Below, piece by piece: positions 24,864 through 33,567 of a DNA stretch of 64,000 nt (its first letter is position 1; each line of letters opens with the position of its first letter). The position numbers were made by a program, and so were the translations under genes. Location: contig JBMFWD010000011.1 of the NCBI GenBank assembly GCA_049965615.1, positions 5,655 to 69,654 of the forward strand, read 5' to 3'. The DNA is from Acidobacterium sp049965615. Lineage in GTDB: Bacteria; Acidobacteriota; Terriglobia; Terriglobales; Acidobacteriaceae. The notes beneath the pieces are model-generated. The model did no database searches and was not told the origin of the DNA. It was given only the letters and a program-made list of their open reading frames with translations.

Positions 24864-25286
24864 CTACCCAGCCGCAGCCAAAGCATCTGGCGGACCGGCC
24901 TGGATCTGAATATCGATTTGCGGCACCTGCAACATGGTCTGGTGGATGAGGCAGCGATGGACGGCGCGCTCCATGCCCTGGGTTTGCTCCTCGTTGAGCG
25001 GGACCGGGCTTTTGACCTGAATGGTGAAGTTGCCGAGGCGGACGGGGTCGCGGAGCTTTTCCGCATCCACGATGACTTCCACGCCTGATTCCGCCAGCTT
25101 GCGGATGACCAGATACTGCGCGGCATAAAAGGCGGCGCAGGAGCCCAGCGCGGCGAGGAAGATCTCGGGCGGGGTCATGGCGGTATCTTCGCCGCCGACT
25201 TCGGTGGGCTGGTCGGTTTCAATGACGTGCCCACGGGCCTGCATGCTGAACTTCATTTTTCCGGTATGTGTGACTTTCACTTCCAT
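24864..25286 (-). CDS. OsmC/Ohr-family peroxiredoxin-like protein
   Basis: 140 residues from ATG 25286. OsmC-family proteins reduce organic hydroperoxides through two cysteines. The first is in FLAALGSCAAFYAAQ, and the second in HRCLIHQTM. GGEDTAMTPPEIFL is the family signature before the first cysteine. It is closer to the YhfA/OsmC branch than to Ohr. It stands on the same strand as the efflux operon upstream of it, with 43 bases to the next gene. Confidence 0.88.
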   Translation of the reverse strand: MEVKVTHTGKMKFSMQARGHVIETDQPTEVGGEDTAMTPPEIFLAALGSCAAFYAAQYLVIRKLAESGVEVIVDAEKLRDPVRLGNFTIQVKSPVPLNEEQTQGMERAVHRCLIHQTMLQVPQIDIQIQAGPPDALAAAG

Positions 25287-25329
25287 CGTGCCCTCACTTT
25301 TGCGATGCCCAGCTTTGGGATCGCCGTCG

Positions 25330-25632
25330 TTATGCTTCGCTTCCCTGCTCTTCTCCGCAGGAGGGTGAACCTTCGGTCGTGCGGCTGGCCCGCATGGACT
25401 CCAGCATTTCCATGCAGACCGGACTTACGTTGCGCAGCCACTGCCGCGGCTCGCTGTCCTGCGGATACTCTTCAAGCGCCAGCCATGCGCGCAGCAGCGT
25501 GACGGCAAGGCAAAGCTCGGCGTCAGGACGGCCCGATTCCACGCGGAACATCTGCCAGTATACGGCGTCGCAGAACTGTTCCGGCGTGATTTTTGCGGGT
25601 CGCGCGCTCTTTTTGCGAGTAGCCACAGTCAT
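25330..25632 (-). CDS. Small hypothetical protein, last gene of efflux-linked operon
   Basis: 100 residues from ATG 25632 (MTVATRKKSARPAKITPE), chosen because it overlaps the methyltransferase stop by 4 bases (ATGA), indicating translational coupling. Helical, with a basic N-terminus and an acidic C-terminus (SPSCGEEQGSEA). The family is not recognised. Function unknown. Confidence 0.6.
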   Translation of the reverse strand: MTVATRKKSARPAKITPEQFCDAVYWQMFRVESGRPDAELCLAVTLLRAWLALEEYPQDSEPRQWLRNVSPVCMEMLESMRASRTTEGSPSCGEEQGSEA

Positions 25633-26210
25633 TTCCTCGTAGCGACCACCAGCCATGAGTATTCGCCGACGTGCCCCATGGCCTGAGGATCGAAGCCGGC
25701 AACTTCCATTTCGTGCGTGCAGCTTTCGACGCTGATGCGGTGTTCGAGTGGCGGCCCTGCGATGCGCTCGACATCGGGACGCCAGTCGAGGATCGCCAGC
25801 CTGCCACCTGGCTTGAGAATGCGCGCGGCTTCGGCGAGGACAGCGTCGCGGCTGGGAAACTCGTGCCAGACGTTGGCCATGAAGACAAGGTCGCAGCCGG
25901 CACCGGGCAGCGTGGTGGATTCAGCTTCAGCATGTACCAACTGGATGTTGGTGAAGCCGGAGGTTTCCATTTTGCGGCGGATCCAGTCAAGCATCTCCGG
26001 CTGCGCATCGACGGCGATGACGCGCCCCTTGTTGCCCGTGCGCCCGGCCATGGGCAGGGCGAAGTAGCCGGTGCCTGCTCCGATGTCGGCAATGACTTCG
26101 CCGGCGGAGATGTTCAGCAGCGAGAGCACCTCGCCAGGCGGCAGCCACTCCAGGCGCGCCGGGTCTTCTAGCTTGTGCGCCTGGGCGGCGGGAAAGCGGC
26201 GATCATGCAT
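25629..26210 (-). CDS. Class I SAM-dependent methyltransferase
   Basis: 193 residues. SAM motif I is VIADIGAGTGYFALPMA, followed by the acidic residue in VIAVDAQPEML, motif around CDLVFMANVWHEF, and post-motif LKPGGRLAILDW. It looks like a UbiE/Methyltransf-11 type enzyme acting on a small molecule. It overlaps the DUF2892 gene by 8 bases and sits in the minus-strand efflux operon; the substrate is not predictable. Confidence 0.9.
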   Translation of the reverse strand: MHDRRFPAAQAHKLEDPARLEWLPPGEVLSLLNISAGEVIADIGAGTGYFALPMAGRTGNKGRVIAVDAQPEMLDWIRRKMETSGFTNIQLVHAEAESTTLPGAGCDLVFMANVWHEFPSRDAVLAEAARILKPGGRLAILDWRPDVERIAGPPLEHRISVESCTHEMEVAGFDPQAMGHVGEYSWLVVATRK

Positions 26211-26424
26211 GGCTGCCTGCCTTGCTGGAGCAGCCTGGCTCGGGGAGCTTCAGCGCGCGCAGCACGACCATCATGGGGCACCAGTTGGTGAAGGCCGACT
26301 GGAAGAGGTTGAGTCCTACTAAAGCGGTGAGCAGGTACCAGTAGCCGGACACCCAGTGGCCAAGCGCCACCGAAGCCAGAATTACGATACCGGCAATCAT
26401 TCTTAATGCGCGTTCAACCGTCAT
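26203..26424 (-). CDS. DUF2892 (YgaP-like transmembrane) protein
   Basis: 73 residues from ATG 26424 (MTVERALRMIAGIVILAS). Two membrane helices separated by GHWVSGYWYLLTALVGLN and the conserved FTNWCPMMVVLRAL at the end of the second, where the Cys follows NW. This is the classical DUF2892 pattern, also the C-terminal domain of the rhodanese YgaP. It overlaps the RND permease by 11 bases and the methyltransferase by 8, so the three are coupled. Confidence 0.88.
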   Translation of the reverse strand: MTVERALRMIAGIVILASVALGHWVSGYWYLLTALVGLNLFQSAFTNWCPMMVVLRALKLPEPGCSSKAGSHA

Positions 26425-29400
26425 GACGAGTCTCCTTGTTTTGTTCCGTTGGATTGATATCAGTGGGATAACAGATTTCTTCTTCCGGTCCCTTGCGGTT
26501 CCGGTTGAGCATGTAATAGATGATCGGAATGGCGGGCCACGAGAGGAACGTGGAGGCGACCGTTCCGGCGATGAGGGACAGGCCGAGTCCCTGGAAGATG
26601 GGGTCGGGCAGAATGACCGCGCCGCCGACGATGACGCCCGCCGCGGTGAGCAGCACGGGCCGCAGGCGCACGGCGCCGGCATCGATGACGGCTTCCTTGA
26701 GCGGCATGCCTTCGGCAAGACGGAGCTCGATGAAGTCGACCACAAGGATGGAGTTGCGCACGATAATGCCCGCTCCGGCGATGAAGCCGATCATCGATGT
26801 GGCCGTGAAGAATGCGCCCAGGAGGGCATGAGCGGGCAGGATGCCGACCAGCGTGAGCGGGATGGGAGCCATGATGACCAGCGGCGTCGTGAAAGACTTG
26901 AACCAGCCCACCACCAGCACGTAGATAAGCACCAGTACGACGGCGAAGGCGAGACCGAGATCGCGGAAGACCTCGATGGTGATCTGCCATTCCCCGTCCC
27001 ACTTGACGGAGTAGTGCTGCGTGAGCGGCGGCTGCTCGGCGTTGTAGATGGCGAGTTTGACGCCGTCGGGCGTTTGCAGCTTGTCGAGCGCCTTGTCCAT
27101 TTTGAGGATGGCGTAGACGGGGCTCTCTTCCGCTCCGGCTACGTCACCAGTCACGTAGACCACCGGCTTGAGGTTCTTGTGATAGATGTCGGGCTGCAGC
27201 GTGGTGTGCTGCACATCAACGAGTTCGCGAAGAGAGACGAGGCTGCCATCTGCGCCGCGCAGCTTGATGCTTTCCAGCGCATTCTCTGAGGAGCGGTCGG
27301 GCCTCGCCAGCTCGACCATGGTGGGGATGGGCTCACGCGAGTCGGGCACGTGCAGCAGGCCGGCCTGCATGCCGGAGGTGGCCACCCGCAGGGTCTCGGC
27401 AACCTGGGCGACACTGATGCCATGCAGCGCGGCCTTGGCCTGGTCAACGTGCATGACGATTTCCTGCTGCGGGTCCTGCATGTACCAGTCGGTATCAACC
27501 ACGCCGCTGGTGTGCTCGAAGATGTGCTTGATCTTGCGGGCGACTGCGATCCGGCCATTTTCATTGGGGCCATAAACTTCGGCGACGAGTGTCTGCAATA
27601 CAGGCGGGCCGGGAGGAACTTCAGTGACGGCGATGCGCGCCCCGTATTGCGCGGCGATCTTGTCGAGGCCTGGGCGCAGTTGCCTGGCGATCTCGTGGCT
27701 CTGCTCGCTGCGCTCGTTCAGGGGCAGCAGGTCGACGGCGATTTCCGCCTCGTTGACCTGCTTGCGCAGGTAGTAGTGGCGGACGAGTCCGTTGAAGTTA
27801 TAGGGCGCGGCGGTGCCGGAGTAGATCTGATAATCGAGCACCTGCTTTTGCTCGCCGAGGTATGCGCCAAGCGCCTGGGCGACGCGGGTGGTCTGCTCAA
27901 GGGTGGTGCCGTCTGGCATGTTGACGACGACCTCGAACTCGCTCTTGTTGTCGAAGGGCAGCATTTTGACGAGTACGGCCTTGAGAGGCACGAGCGCGGC
28001 GGCTGCAAGCAGCAGGAAGACTACGGAGCCGAGGAAGAGCCAACGCCACTTTGCGCTGTGAATGAGCGGGTGCATGGCGCGGCGGTAGAACTTGATGAAC
28101 CAGCCTTCCTTTTCCGGCTCAAGGGTGTGGGCCCCGGCGAGGTGCTTGCGACCCAGCAGGCGCTTGGCCGCCCAGGGCGAAACGATGAAGGCAACGGCGA
28201 GCGAGAAGAGCATGGCGATGGAGGAGCCGACCGGGATGGGCCGCATGTAAGGACCCATGAGCCCGCGCACGAAGGCCATGGGCAGGATGGCCGCGATGAC
28301 CGTGAAGGTGGCGAGAATGGTGGGGTTGCCGACCTCGTCGACGGCCTCGACCGCAACCTGGTGCAGCGGTCTGCGGCAGTTGGCGGGCATGCGGAAGTGG
28401 CGGACCATGTTTTCGACGACAACGATAGCGTCGTCGACAAGGATGCCTATGCTGAAGATGAGCGCAAAGAGCGTCACGCGGTTGAGCGTGTAGCCCATGA
28501 GGTAGAAAATGGCGAGGGTGAGGGCCAGGGTGACGGGGATGGCCAGCAGCACCACGCCGGACTCTCGCCAGCCGAGAAAGAGCGCAATGAGGAATGTAAC
28601 CGTAATGGTTGCAATGAAGAGGTGCTCGAGCAGCGTGTCGGCTTTTTCCTTGGCGGTCTTGCCGTAGTTGCGCGTGGTGGTGACGTGCACGTCGTCCGGC
28701 AGCTTGACGCCGCGCATTTCCGCAACGCGCTTGAGGACTTCATTCGCAATGATGGTGGCGTTGGTGCCCTTGAGCTTGGCCACGGAGATGGTGACGGCCG
28801 GATACTCGTGGGCCGCGCCATTGGCCGCGCTGCGCACGGTGGTGCCAAAGAGCACGTAGTCATGCGGATCGGCGGGGCCGTCCTGAATCTTGTCTGCCAC
28901 GTCGCGCAGGTACACAGGCTTGCCGTTGGCAACGCCCACCACGACGTTGCTCAGATCGTCGGCGTCGCGGAAGAACTGCCCGGCGTCCACGCGCACTTCC
29001 TGGTTGCCGTCGGCGAACTGCCCGGCCTGAATCCTCGCATTGGCGGCCTTCAGCCGTCCCACGACCATGTCAGGCGAGATGCTGAAGGCGGCCAGCTTGG
29101 CGCTGCTGAGGATGACGCGCATCTCGCGCGGCTGCCCGCCGATGACGTGTGTTTCTGAAACATCAGGGATCTGCCGGATGGAGTGCTGGATTTCATCGGC
29201 CATCTGGCGAAGCTGATAGCCGTTGTAATTCTTGCCCCAGAGCGTGAGCGTGAGGATGGGCACATCGTCAATTGACCGGGCCTTGACGATGGGCTGGGAG
29301 ATGCCCGGAGGCATGATGTCCTTGTTGGAGTAGAGCTTGTTATAGACCTTGACGAGGGCATCCTGCTCAGAGTAGTTGACCTGGAAGCGGACGATGACCA

Positions 29401-29728
29401 GGCTTTGTCCGGGGCTGGAGATGGAGTAGACGTACTTCACCCCGGGGATCTGGTGCATGAGGTTTTCAATCGGGTTGGTGACGCGCTCTTCCACCTCTTT
29501 GGGCGTGGCTCCGGGCATGGCCGTCATGACGTCGAGCATGGGCACGACGATCTGCGGATCTTCTTCACGCGGAATGCTCATCACCGCGACGAAGCCGAGA
29601 AGGAGCGAGGCCAGCACGAGCAGCGGCGTGAGCTTGGAGTCAAGGAACTGCCGCGCCACCATGCCGGCAAAGCCGAGCGGCCTGGCTCCTTCCTGTTCTT
29701 CGGTGTTTTTAGGAAACAGAGTCATCAC
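26414..29728 (-). CDS. RND-family efflux permease (inner membrane)
   Basis: 1104 residues, the normal length of an AcrB/MexB or CusA-type transporter. It has the first helix (TPLLVLASLLLGFVAVMSI) followed by PREEDPQIVVPMLDV, and a proton-relay Asp pair in TM4 (GILVDDAIVVVENMVRHF). The sequence points to the HAE1-like or hydrophobe/amphiphile branch rather than to heavy-metal pumps because of the DD relay, but the substrate is unknown. It overlaps the adaptor gene by 4 bases (29725-29728). Confidence 0.93.
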   Translation of the reverse strand: MMTLFPKNTEEQEGARPLGFAGMVARQFLDSKLTPLLVLASLLLGFVAVMSIPREEDPQIVVPMLDVMTAMPGATPKEVEERVTNPIENLMHQIPGVKYVYSISSPGQSLVIVRFQVNYSEQDALVKVYNKLYSNKDIMPPGISQPIVKARSIDDVPILTLTLWGKNYNGYQLRQMADEIQHSIRQIPDVSETHVIGGQPREMRVILSSAKLAAFSISPDMVVGRLKAANARIQAGQFADGNQEVRVDAGQFFRDADDLSNVVVGVANGKPVYLRDVADKIQDGPADPHDYVLFGTTVRSAANGAAHEYPAVTISVAKLKGTNATIIANEVLKRVAEMRGVKLPDDVHVTTTRNYGKTAKEKADTLLEHLFIATITVTFLIALFLGWRESGVVLLAIPVTLALTLAIFYLMGYTLNRVTLFALIFSIGILVDDAIVVVENMVRHFRMPANCRRPLHQVAVEAVDEVGNPTILATFTVIAAILPMAFVRGLMGPYMRPIPVGSSIAMLFSLAVAFIVSPWAAKRLLGRKHLAGAHTLEPEKEGWFIKFYRRAMHPLIHSAKWRWLFLGSVVFLLLAAAALVPLKAVLVKMLPFDNKSEFEVVVNMPDGTTLEQTTRVAQALGAYLGEQKQVLDYQIYSGTAAPYNFNGLVRHYYLRKQVNEAEIAVDLLPLNERSEQSHEIARQLRPGLDKIAAQYGARIAVTEVPPGPPVLQTLVAEVYGPNENGRIAVARKIKHIFEHTSGVVDTDWYMQDPQQEIVMHVDQAKAALHGISVAQVAETLRVATSGMQAGLLHVPDSREPIPTMVELARPDRSSENALESIKLRGADGSLVSLRELVDVQHTTLQPDIYHKNLKPVVYVTGDVAGAEESPVYAILKMDKALDKLQTPDGVKLAIYNAEQPPLTQHYSVKWDGEWQITIEVFRDLGLAFAVVLVLIYVLVVGWFKSFTTPLVIMAPIPLTLVGILPAHALLGAFFTATSMIGFIAGAGIIVRNSILVVDFIELRLAEGMPLKEAVIDAGAVRLRPVLLTAAGVIVGGAVILPDPIFQGLGLSLIAGTVASTFLSWPAIPIIYYMLNRNRKGPEEEICYPTDINPTEQNKETRHDG

Positions 29729-30828
29729 TGAGCCTCAATCCGTCTTCCTGCGAGATCACGATCGCCGGGATTGTTGACGAGCTGTTCTCCCGCGGCGAGG
29801 CCGGATAGCACTTCCACATCGTTTCCGTGCGCGTGGCCGAGGGTGACATAGCGAAGCTGCGCGACGCCGTTCGAGTCGAGCGCATACACATAGGACAAAG
29901 ACCCGCGCTGGATGACCGCCGACTGCGGCGCGAGAATCATGCTGCGGTCCGCGCCGGGGAAGCGCGCGGTGGCATACATGCCGGCGCGCAGGCCGGGCGT
30001 TTGCGGCAGGTCGAGCTTGAGCAGGAAGCTGCGGCTGGCCGGGTCGGCGGCGGGGACGATTTCTGCCACGCGGCCCATCATGCTCTGGCTGATGCCGTCC
30101 ACCGTGACGGGCATCTGCATGCCGAGCTTGACTGCCCCGATGAGGGACTCATCCACGGTGGCGTAAAGCTGCAGCGGGCCGTCGCGGTCGACTTGCAGAA
30201 TGGGCATGCCGGGTGTGGCGAGCGTGCCGGGGTCGGCAGTGCGCGAGGTGACCACGCCGGTGTAGGGTGAGCGGAGCACGGTGTAGCCAAGCTGAGTGCG
30301 CGCAGAGGCGACGGCGGCTTTGGCCTCGGCTGCCTGCGCGTTGAGCGCCTGCACCTGCAGCTCGGCGGCCTGGGCGTGCTTCTCGACGGTGTCAAACTCC
30401 TGCGGGCTGACGCTGTTCTGCTGCTTCAGCATTTCGTAACGGTGCAAGGTACTTTTTGCCAGCGAGGCGTTGGTGGCGGCGGCCTGCTGCTGCATTTCCA
30501 CGGCCTGCTGCGCGGCCAGCGCGCGGTTGACGCCGGCGGACATGGCAGCGCTGTCGAGCCGGACCAGCACCTGCCCGGCGCGGACACGGTCGCCGGCGTT
30601 GACCAGCACCTGGGTGATGGTAGCGGGAACCTGCGCGGAGATGGTGGCTGTTTCTTTTGCATGCACGGTGCCGGTGATGGGGATGCCCTGCGGGACCTGG
30701 GCCGAGACGCTCTTTACGAGCGAGGCCTGGACCGCGGGCGGCGTGGCATGCACGGCTGGCCCGGGGCGGGTGCATCCGGCCAGCAAAACCGGCACGGCAG
30801 ACAGAAGAATGAGCATCGGTCGATTCAT
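29725..30828 (-). CDS. RND periplasmic adaptor lipoprotein (MFP/HlyD type)
   Basis: 367 residues. A lipoprotein signal with lipobox LLAGC (MNRPMLILLSAVPVLLAGCTRPG). Barrel-sandwich and alpha-hairpin regions are visible (ISAQVPATITQVLVNAGDRVRAGQ, then the long Ala/Gln-rich coiled coil around 130-180) and the second half of the lipoyl motif (LRSPYTGVVTSRTADPG). It bridges the RND pump and the outer-membrane factor. Both ends overlap the neighbours by 4 bases, so the three components are translationally coupled. Confidence 0.93.
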   Translation of the reverse strand: MNRPMLILLSAVPVLLAGCTRPGPAVHATPPAVQASLVKSVSAQVPQGIPITGTVHAKETATISAQVPATITQVLVNAGDRVRAGQVLVRLDSAAMSAGVNRALAAQQAVEMQQQAAATNASLAKSTLHRYEMLKQQNSVSPQEFDTVEKHAQAAELQVQALNAQAAEAKAAVASARTQLGYTVLRSPYTGVVTSRTADPGTLATPGMPILQVDRDGPLQLYATVDESLIGAVKLGMQMPVTVDGISQSMMGRVAEIVPAADPASRSFLLKLDLPQTPGLRAGMYATARFPGADRSMILAPQSAVIQRGSLSYVYALDSNGVAQLRYVTLGHAHGNDVEVLSGLAAGEQLVNNPGDRDLAGRRIEAQ

Positions 30829-32207
30829 TGCAAAGCCTCCGCGGCGGCGGGCGTAAGGTTGCCCGTCGCGTACATCAGTTGGGTGTAGGTCACCGTGTTG
30901 CCGTAGACGGCGCGCCAGTAGTCGATCTGGCTGCGACGCTGGGCATCTTCGGCGCGCAAAAGATCGGTCATGGTGGCAAGCCCGGCGTGGTAGCGATTGC
31001 GCAGGATGCGCAGGCTCTCAGCAGCCTGCGCCATGGCGGCCTGGGCTGTTTTTACCTGCAGCCCGGCGGTGCGCTGGGCGGTCCAGGCCCGCTCCACGGC
31101 GAGGCGAATGGCCTGCGCGCCGGCCTGCTGCTGGGCCTCTGCCTGCTGCTGTTTTGCCTTCTCGGCCAGCAGGCGCGCGCGCTTGCCGAGGGGCAGAATG
31201 TCGAGCTTGAGCTGCACGCCGGCAACCCAGTTGTTGCCGCCGTTGCCGGCAAAGGTGTCGCGATCCGTCTCCCAGTTGCCGTAAGCGTCGATCTGGGGGA
31301 GGAAGTCTCTCCGCGCGGCAGAGACCTGCTCGCGCTGGGCGGCGTTTTGCCGGCGGAGCGCCTTGAGATCGGGGCGCGTCTTCAATGCCTGGTCGATGTC
31401 CTGGGTAAGGGCTGTGACCGGGTAGGCGCGCGACGGGATGGGCGCGAGGCGCTGCCGTGGCGTCCCGGTAACTCCCATGGCGGCTTCGAGGCCTGCCCAT
31501 GAGGTGTCCACGTCGCCCTCGGCGGCGATGGTTTCCTGCTGGCGCTCTGAGAGATTCACCTGCGCTGCGAGGAGGTCGGATTCGACGGCAAGGCCCGCTT
31601 TTACGCGGACTTGCGCATCGTGCAACAGAGCCTCTGCGGTGGACTGCTCGTGCCGGGCCACGTCGAGACGGCGCTGCGCGTAGAGCACCGACTGGTAGGC
31701 TTCGACGACGCGGAGCACGATCTGCTGGTTGGCGTCATCACTCATGGAAGCGGCGCTGGCGGCGACGTCTTTTGCGCTGCGGATGCGCTTCTCACGGCCG
31801 AGCCAGTCAAACAGCATCCACTGGCCGTTGAGGCGCGTGGCGAAATTGCCGATGGGGGTGGGCTTGTTGAGGGCGTTGAGGGCGAAGTCCTGCTGGGTGA
31901 AGCGCTGCTGGCGCAGGCGCGTACCAAAGGCGTAGACGGGGTCGTTGCCTCGCGAAATATCTTCGGTGAGGCCGAGTTGCGGCAGCCACGCCGTGCGGGC
32001 CGCGTCCACACCGGCCTGGGCAGCGTTTTGCTGTGCGTGGGCCAGCGCGGCGGAGGGATTTTTTCCGAGCGCCGTATCGATGGCCTGCCGCAGCGTGAGT
32101 GAATTTTCCGGCGGCGTCTGCTGACCGGCAGCCTGCGCCAGGGCGGGGAGCGAAACGGCTGCGAGAAGCAGAGCCAGCCACCCGTGCATCAGAAATTTTC
32201 GGCTCAT
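30825..32207 (-). CDS. TolC-like outer-membrane efflux protein
   Basis: 460 residues with a Sec signal peptide (hydrophobic LALLLAAVSLPALAQA). Two copies of the OEP domain: the N-terminal half has LTLRQAIDTALGKNPSAALAHAQ and the C-terminal half has DLKALRRQNAAQREQVSAARRDFLPQ, both typical of TolC/NodT. It precedes the adaptor with a 4-base overlap. Its ribosome-binding site lies inside a triple 15-bp tandem repeat (32212-32256). Confidence 0.93.
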   Translation of the reverse strand: MSRKFLMHGWLALLLAAVSLPALAQAAGQQTPPENSLTLRQAIDTALGKNPSAALAHAQQNAAQAGVDAARTAWLPQLGLTEDISRGNDPVYAFGTRLRQQRFTQQDFALNALNKPTPIGNFATRLNGQWMLFDWLGREKRIRSAKDVAASAASMSDDANQQIVLRVVEAYQSVLYAQRRLDVARHEQSTAEALLHDAQVRVKAGLAVESDLLAAQVNLSERQQETIAAEGDVDTSWAGLEAAMGVTGTPRQRLAPIPSRAYPVTALTQDIDQALKTRPDLKALRRQNAAQREQVSAARRDFLPQIDAYGNWETDRDTFAGNGGNNWVAGVQLKLDILPLGKRARLLAEKAKQQQAEAQQQAGAQAIRLAVERAWTAQRTAGLQVKTAQAAMAQAAESLRILRNRYHAGLATMTDLLRAEDAQRRSQIDYWRAVYGNTVTYTQLMYATGNLTPAAAEALQ

Positions 32208-32211
32208 CCCT

Positions 32212-32256
32212 GTTTCCTTTTCCGGGGTTTCCTTTTCCGGGGTTTCCTTTTCCGGG
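32212..32256. repeat. Three perfect 15-bp tandem repeats over the TolC-gene RBS
   Basis: GTTTCCTTTTCCGGG is repeated three times without error. On the minus strand each unit contains AAAAGGAAAC, so a Shine-Dalgarno-like GGAAA occurs three times at 15-base intervals directly upstream of the outer-membrane factor ATG (32207). The repeat length keeps the sequence in register when copies are gained or lost. Confidence 0.9.
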
Positions 32257-32362
32257 AGGGTTGCGTCTCCGGATGTCTTCGAATCAACAAAGACACTGAG
32301 GGGGCCAAGCGTTACAGGATTTGCAGATTTTTTTTGGAGGGGGGACGGCGGTTGGGAGAACT

Positions 32363-33322
32363 CTAGCGGCGGTTGAGTATTTCGCCGTTTTTGAGCAGGC
32401 GGAGGTACTCTTCGGCAAGCATGCGGCGGAGGGACTGGCCCACTTCGCCGTCCATGGGCAATTTGAGGGCTCGGCTGCGGTCAATGGCGGCCTTGAGGTC
32501 GCGAATGAAGGCCAGGCAGGCCGGGCAGGCCTCGATGTGGGTCTTCATCTGGTCGCAGGTTTTGGGTTCGAGGCGGCCATCCATGTATTCAGAGAGGTTG
32601 GCGAAGATTTCAGAGCAGGCGGGGCCGCGCCTGGGGCGGGCCGAATTTTTCGCCCTTTGAGACTGTGCCATTTGCCGGCGGCCGCGGAGTTTCTTGTCCA
32701 TCTCCTGGCGGAGCAGCAGGCGGGCGCGATGCAGGCGGACGCGCACGGTGCCGGGCTTGAGGCCGAGGACGGCGGCGACTTCTTCGGTGTCCAGCTCTTC
32801 CATGTCGTGCAGCACCAGCACCATGCGGTAGGGCGGGGGCAGCTCCAGCACGGCGGCGTGGACCATGCGGTGGTCTTCCTGGTGGAGGGTCTGCTCTTCG
32901 GGACTGGGTGTGGGGCTGGCGGCAAGCAGTTCGGCCAGTTCTGCTTCGTTAGGCATGAGGTCTTCGAGCGCGATGGAGCGGCGGTAGGAGTGGCGCTTGC
33001 GATTGCGCCAGCAGCGGTTGCGGGCCGCAGTGTAAAGCCAGACGGAGAGCGCGCGGGAATCGTTGATTTTGGCCAGGTGAGGCAGCGAGCTGACGAGCAC
33101 GTCCTGCATCGTGTCCTCGGCGTCTTCGCGATGGCCGCAGACCTTCATGCTGAAGGAAAACACGGTGCCCTGCAGTAGCTGGATGGCAGCCTGGATGCTG
33201 GCAGGGTCTTCCTTCTTGAGCAAAGCAATGGCCTGGTTGAGGTCGGAACGCATGCGGATTCGGACTCGCTCCCCGGGAAACAGATTCTCTACCAGTTTAG
33301 GCTGTATCGGCAAGTCAGGCAT
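32363..33322 (-). CDS. ECF-type sigma factor with C-terminal zf-HC2 anti-sigma-like domain
   Basis: 319 residues from ATG 33322 (MPDLPIQPK); an alternative start at 33403 is possible. Sigma region 2 is at about 60-125 (FSMKVCGHREDAEDTMQDVL, VWLYTAARNRCWRNRKR) and region 4 at about 170-230 (LPPPYRMVLVLHDMEELDTEEVAAVLGLKPGTVRVRLHRAR). After it comes a zinc-binding anti-sigma-type finger with C236, H262, C266 and C269 (HIEACPAC). No membrane helix follows, so the regulator is soluble. A sigma factor carrying its own ZAS-like domain in cis could be redox- or metal-gated. It is the first gene before the efflux system, on the same strand. Confidence 0.85.
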   Translation of the reverse strand: MPDLPIQPKLVENLFPGERVRIRMRSDLNQAIALLKKEDPASIQAAIQLLQGTVFSFSMKVCGHREDAEDTMQDVLVSSLPHLAKINDSRALSVWLYTAARNRCWRNRKRHSYRRSIALEDLMPNEAELAELLAASPTPSPEEQTLHQEDHRMVHAAVLELPPPYRMVLVLHDMEELDTEEVAAVLGLKPGTVRVRLHRARLLLRQEMDKKLRGRRQMAQSQRAKNSARPRRGPACSEIFANLSEYMDGRLEPKTCDQMKTHIEACPACLAFIRDLKAAIDRSRALKLPMDGEVGQSLRRMLAEEYLRLLKNGEILNRR

Positions 33323-33409
33323 GGTCGTATCCCGTGGACGGTTGCGCGGGAGGCACAACCGCGTTGCAAAGGCTCTCCTTCCGGATTGGCCCAGCTCTTC
33401 CACAAAGAT

Positions 33410-33423
33410 GTGACCGCCGTCAC
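33410..33423. promoter_or_regulatory. GTGAY-N4-GTCAC palindrome, site 1 (before sigma gene)
   Basis: GTGAC-CGCC-GTCAC, preceded by T, gives TGTGA-N6-TCACG, which resembles a CRP/FNR-superfamily operator. It lies about 90 bases upstream of the sigma start codon. Two further copies occur at 36104-36117 and 41690-41703. Confidence 0.6.
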
Positions 33424-33510
33424 GAACGCGCCGCAGCTATGGCACATCCAAGCAAAGAGACACACCGAGGTTTCCGATGGCATCACGCGATGGACGGGCC
33501 GGACGAAAGG

Positions 33511-33555
33511 CAAAAACAAGGAACCCGCTCTCCTCGAGCGGGTTCCTTGTTTTTG
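33511..33555 (-). terminator. Strong terminator between GH92 gene and sigma region
   Basis: A perfect 20-bp stem, 33511-33530 pairing with 33536-33555, with a 5-base loop. The arms end in CAAAAACAAGG and CCTTGTTTTTG, so it can act on both strands. It follows the stop codon of the GH92 gene (TAA at 33568-33570). Confidence 0.93.
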
Positions 33556-33567
33556 TGACTGGATGGA

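Noticed and set aside
27350..29158. 602-codon open frame on the plus strand across the RND permease
   Set aside because: Antisense shadow of the RND gene, with Gly/Asp/Val-rich composition and no domains.
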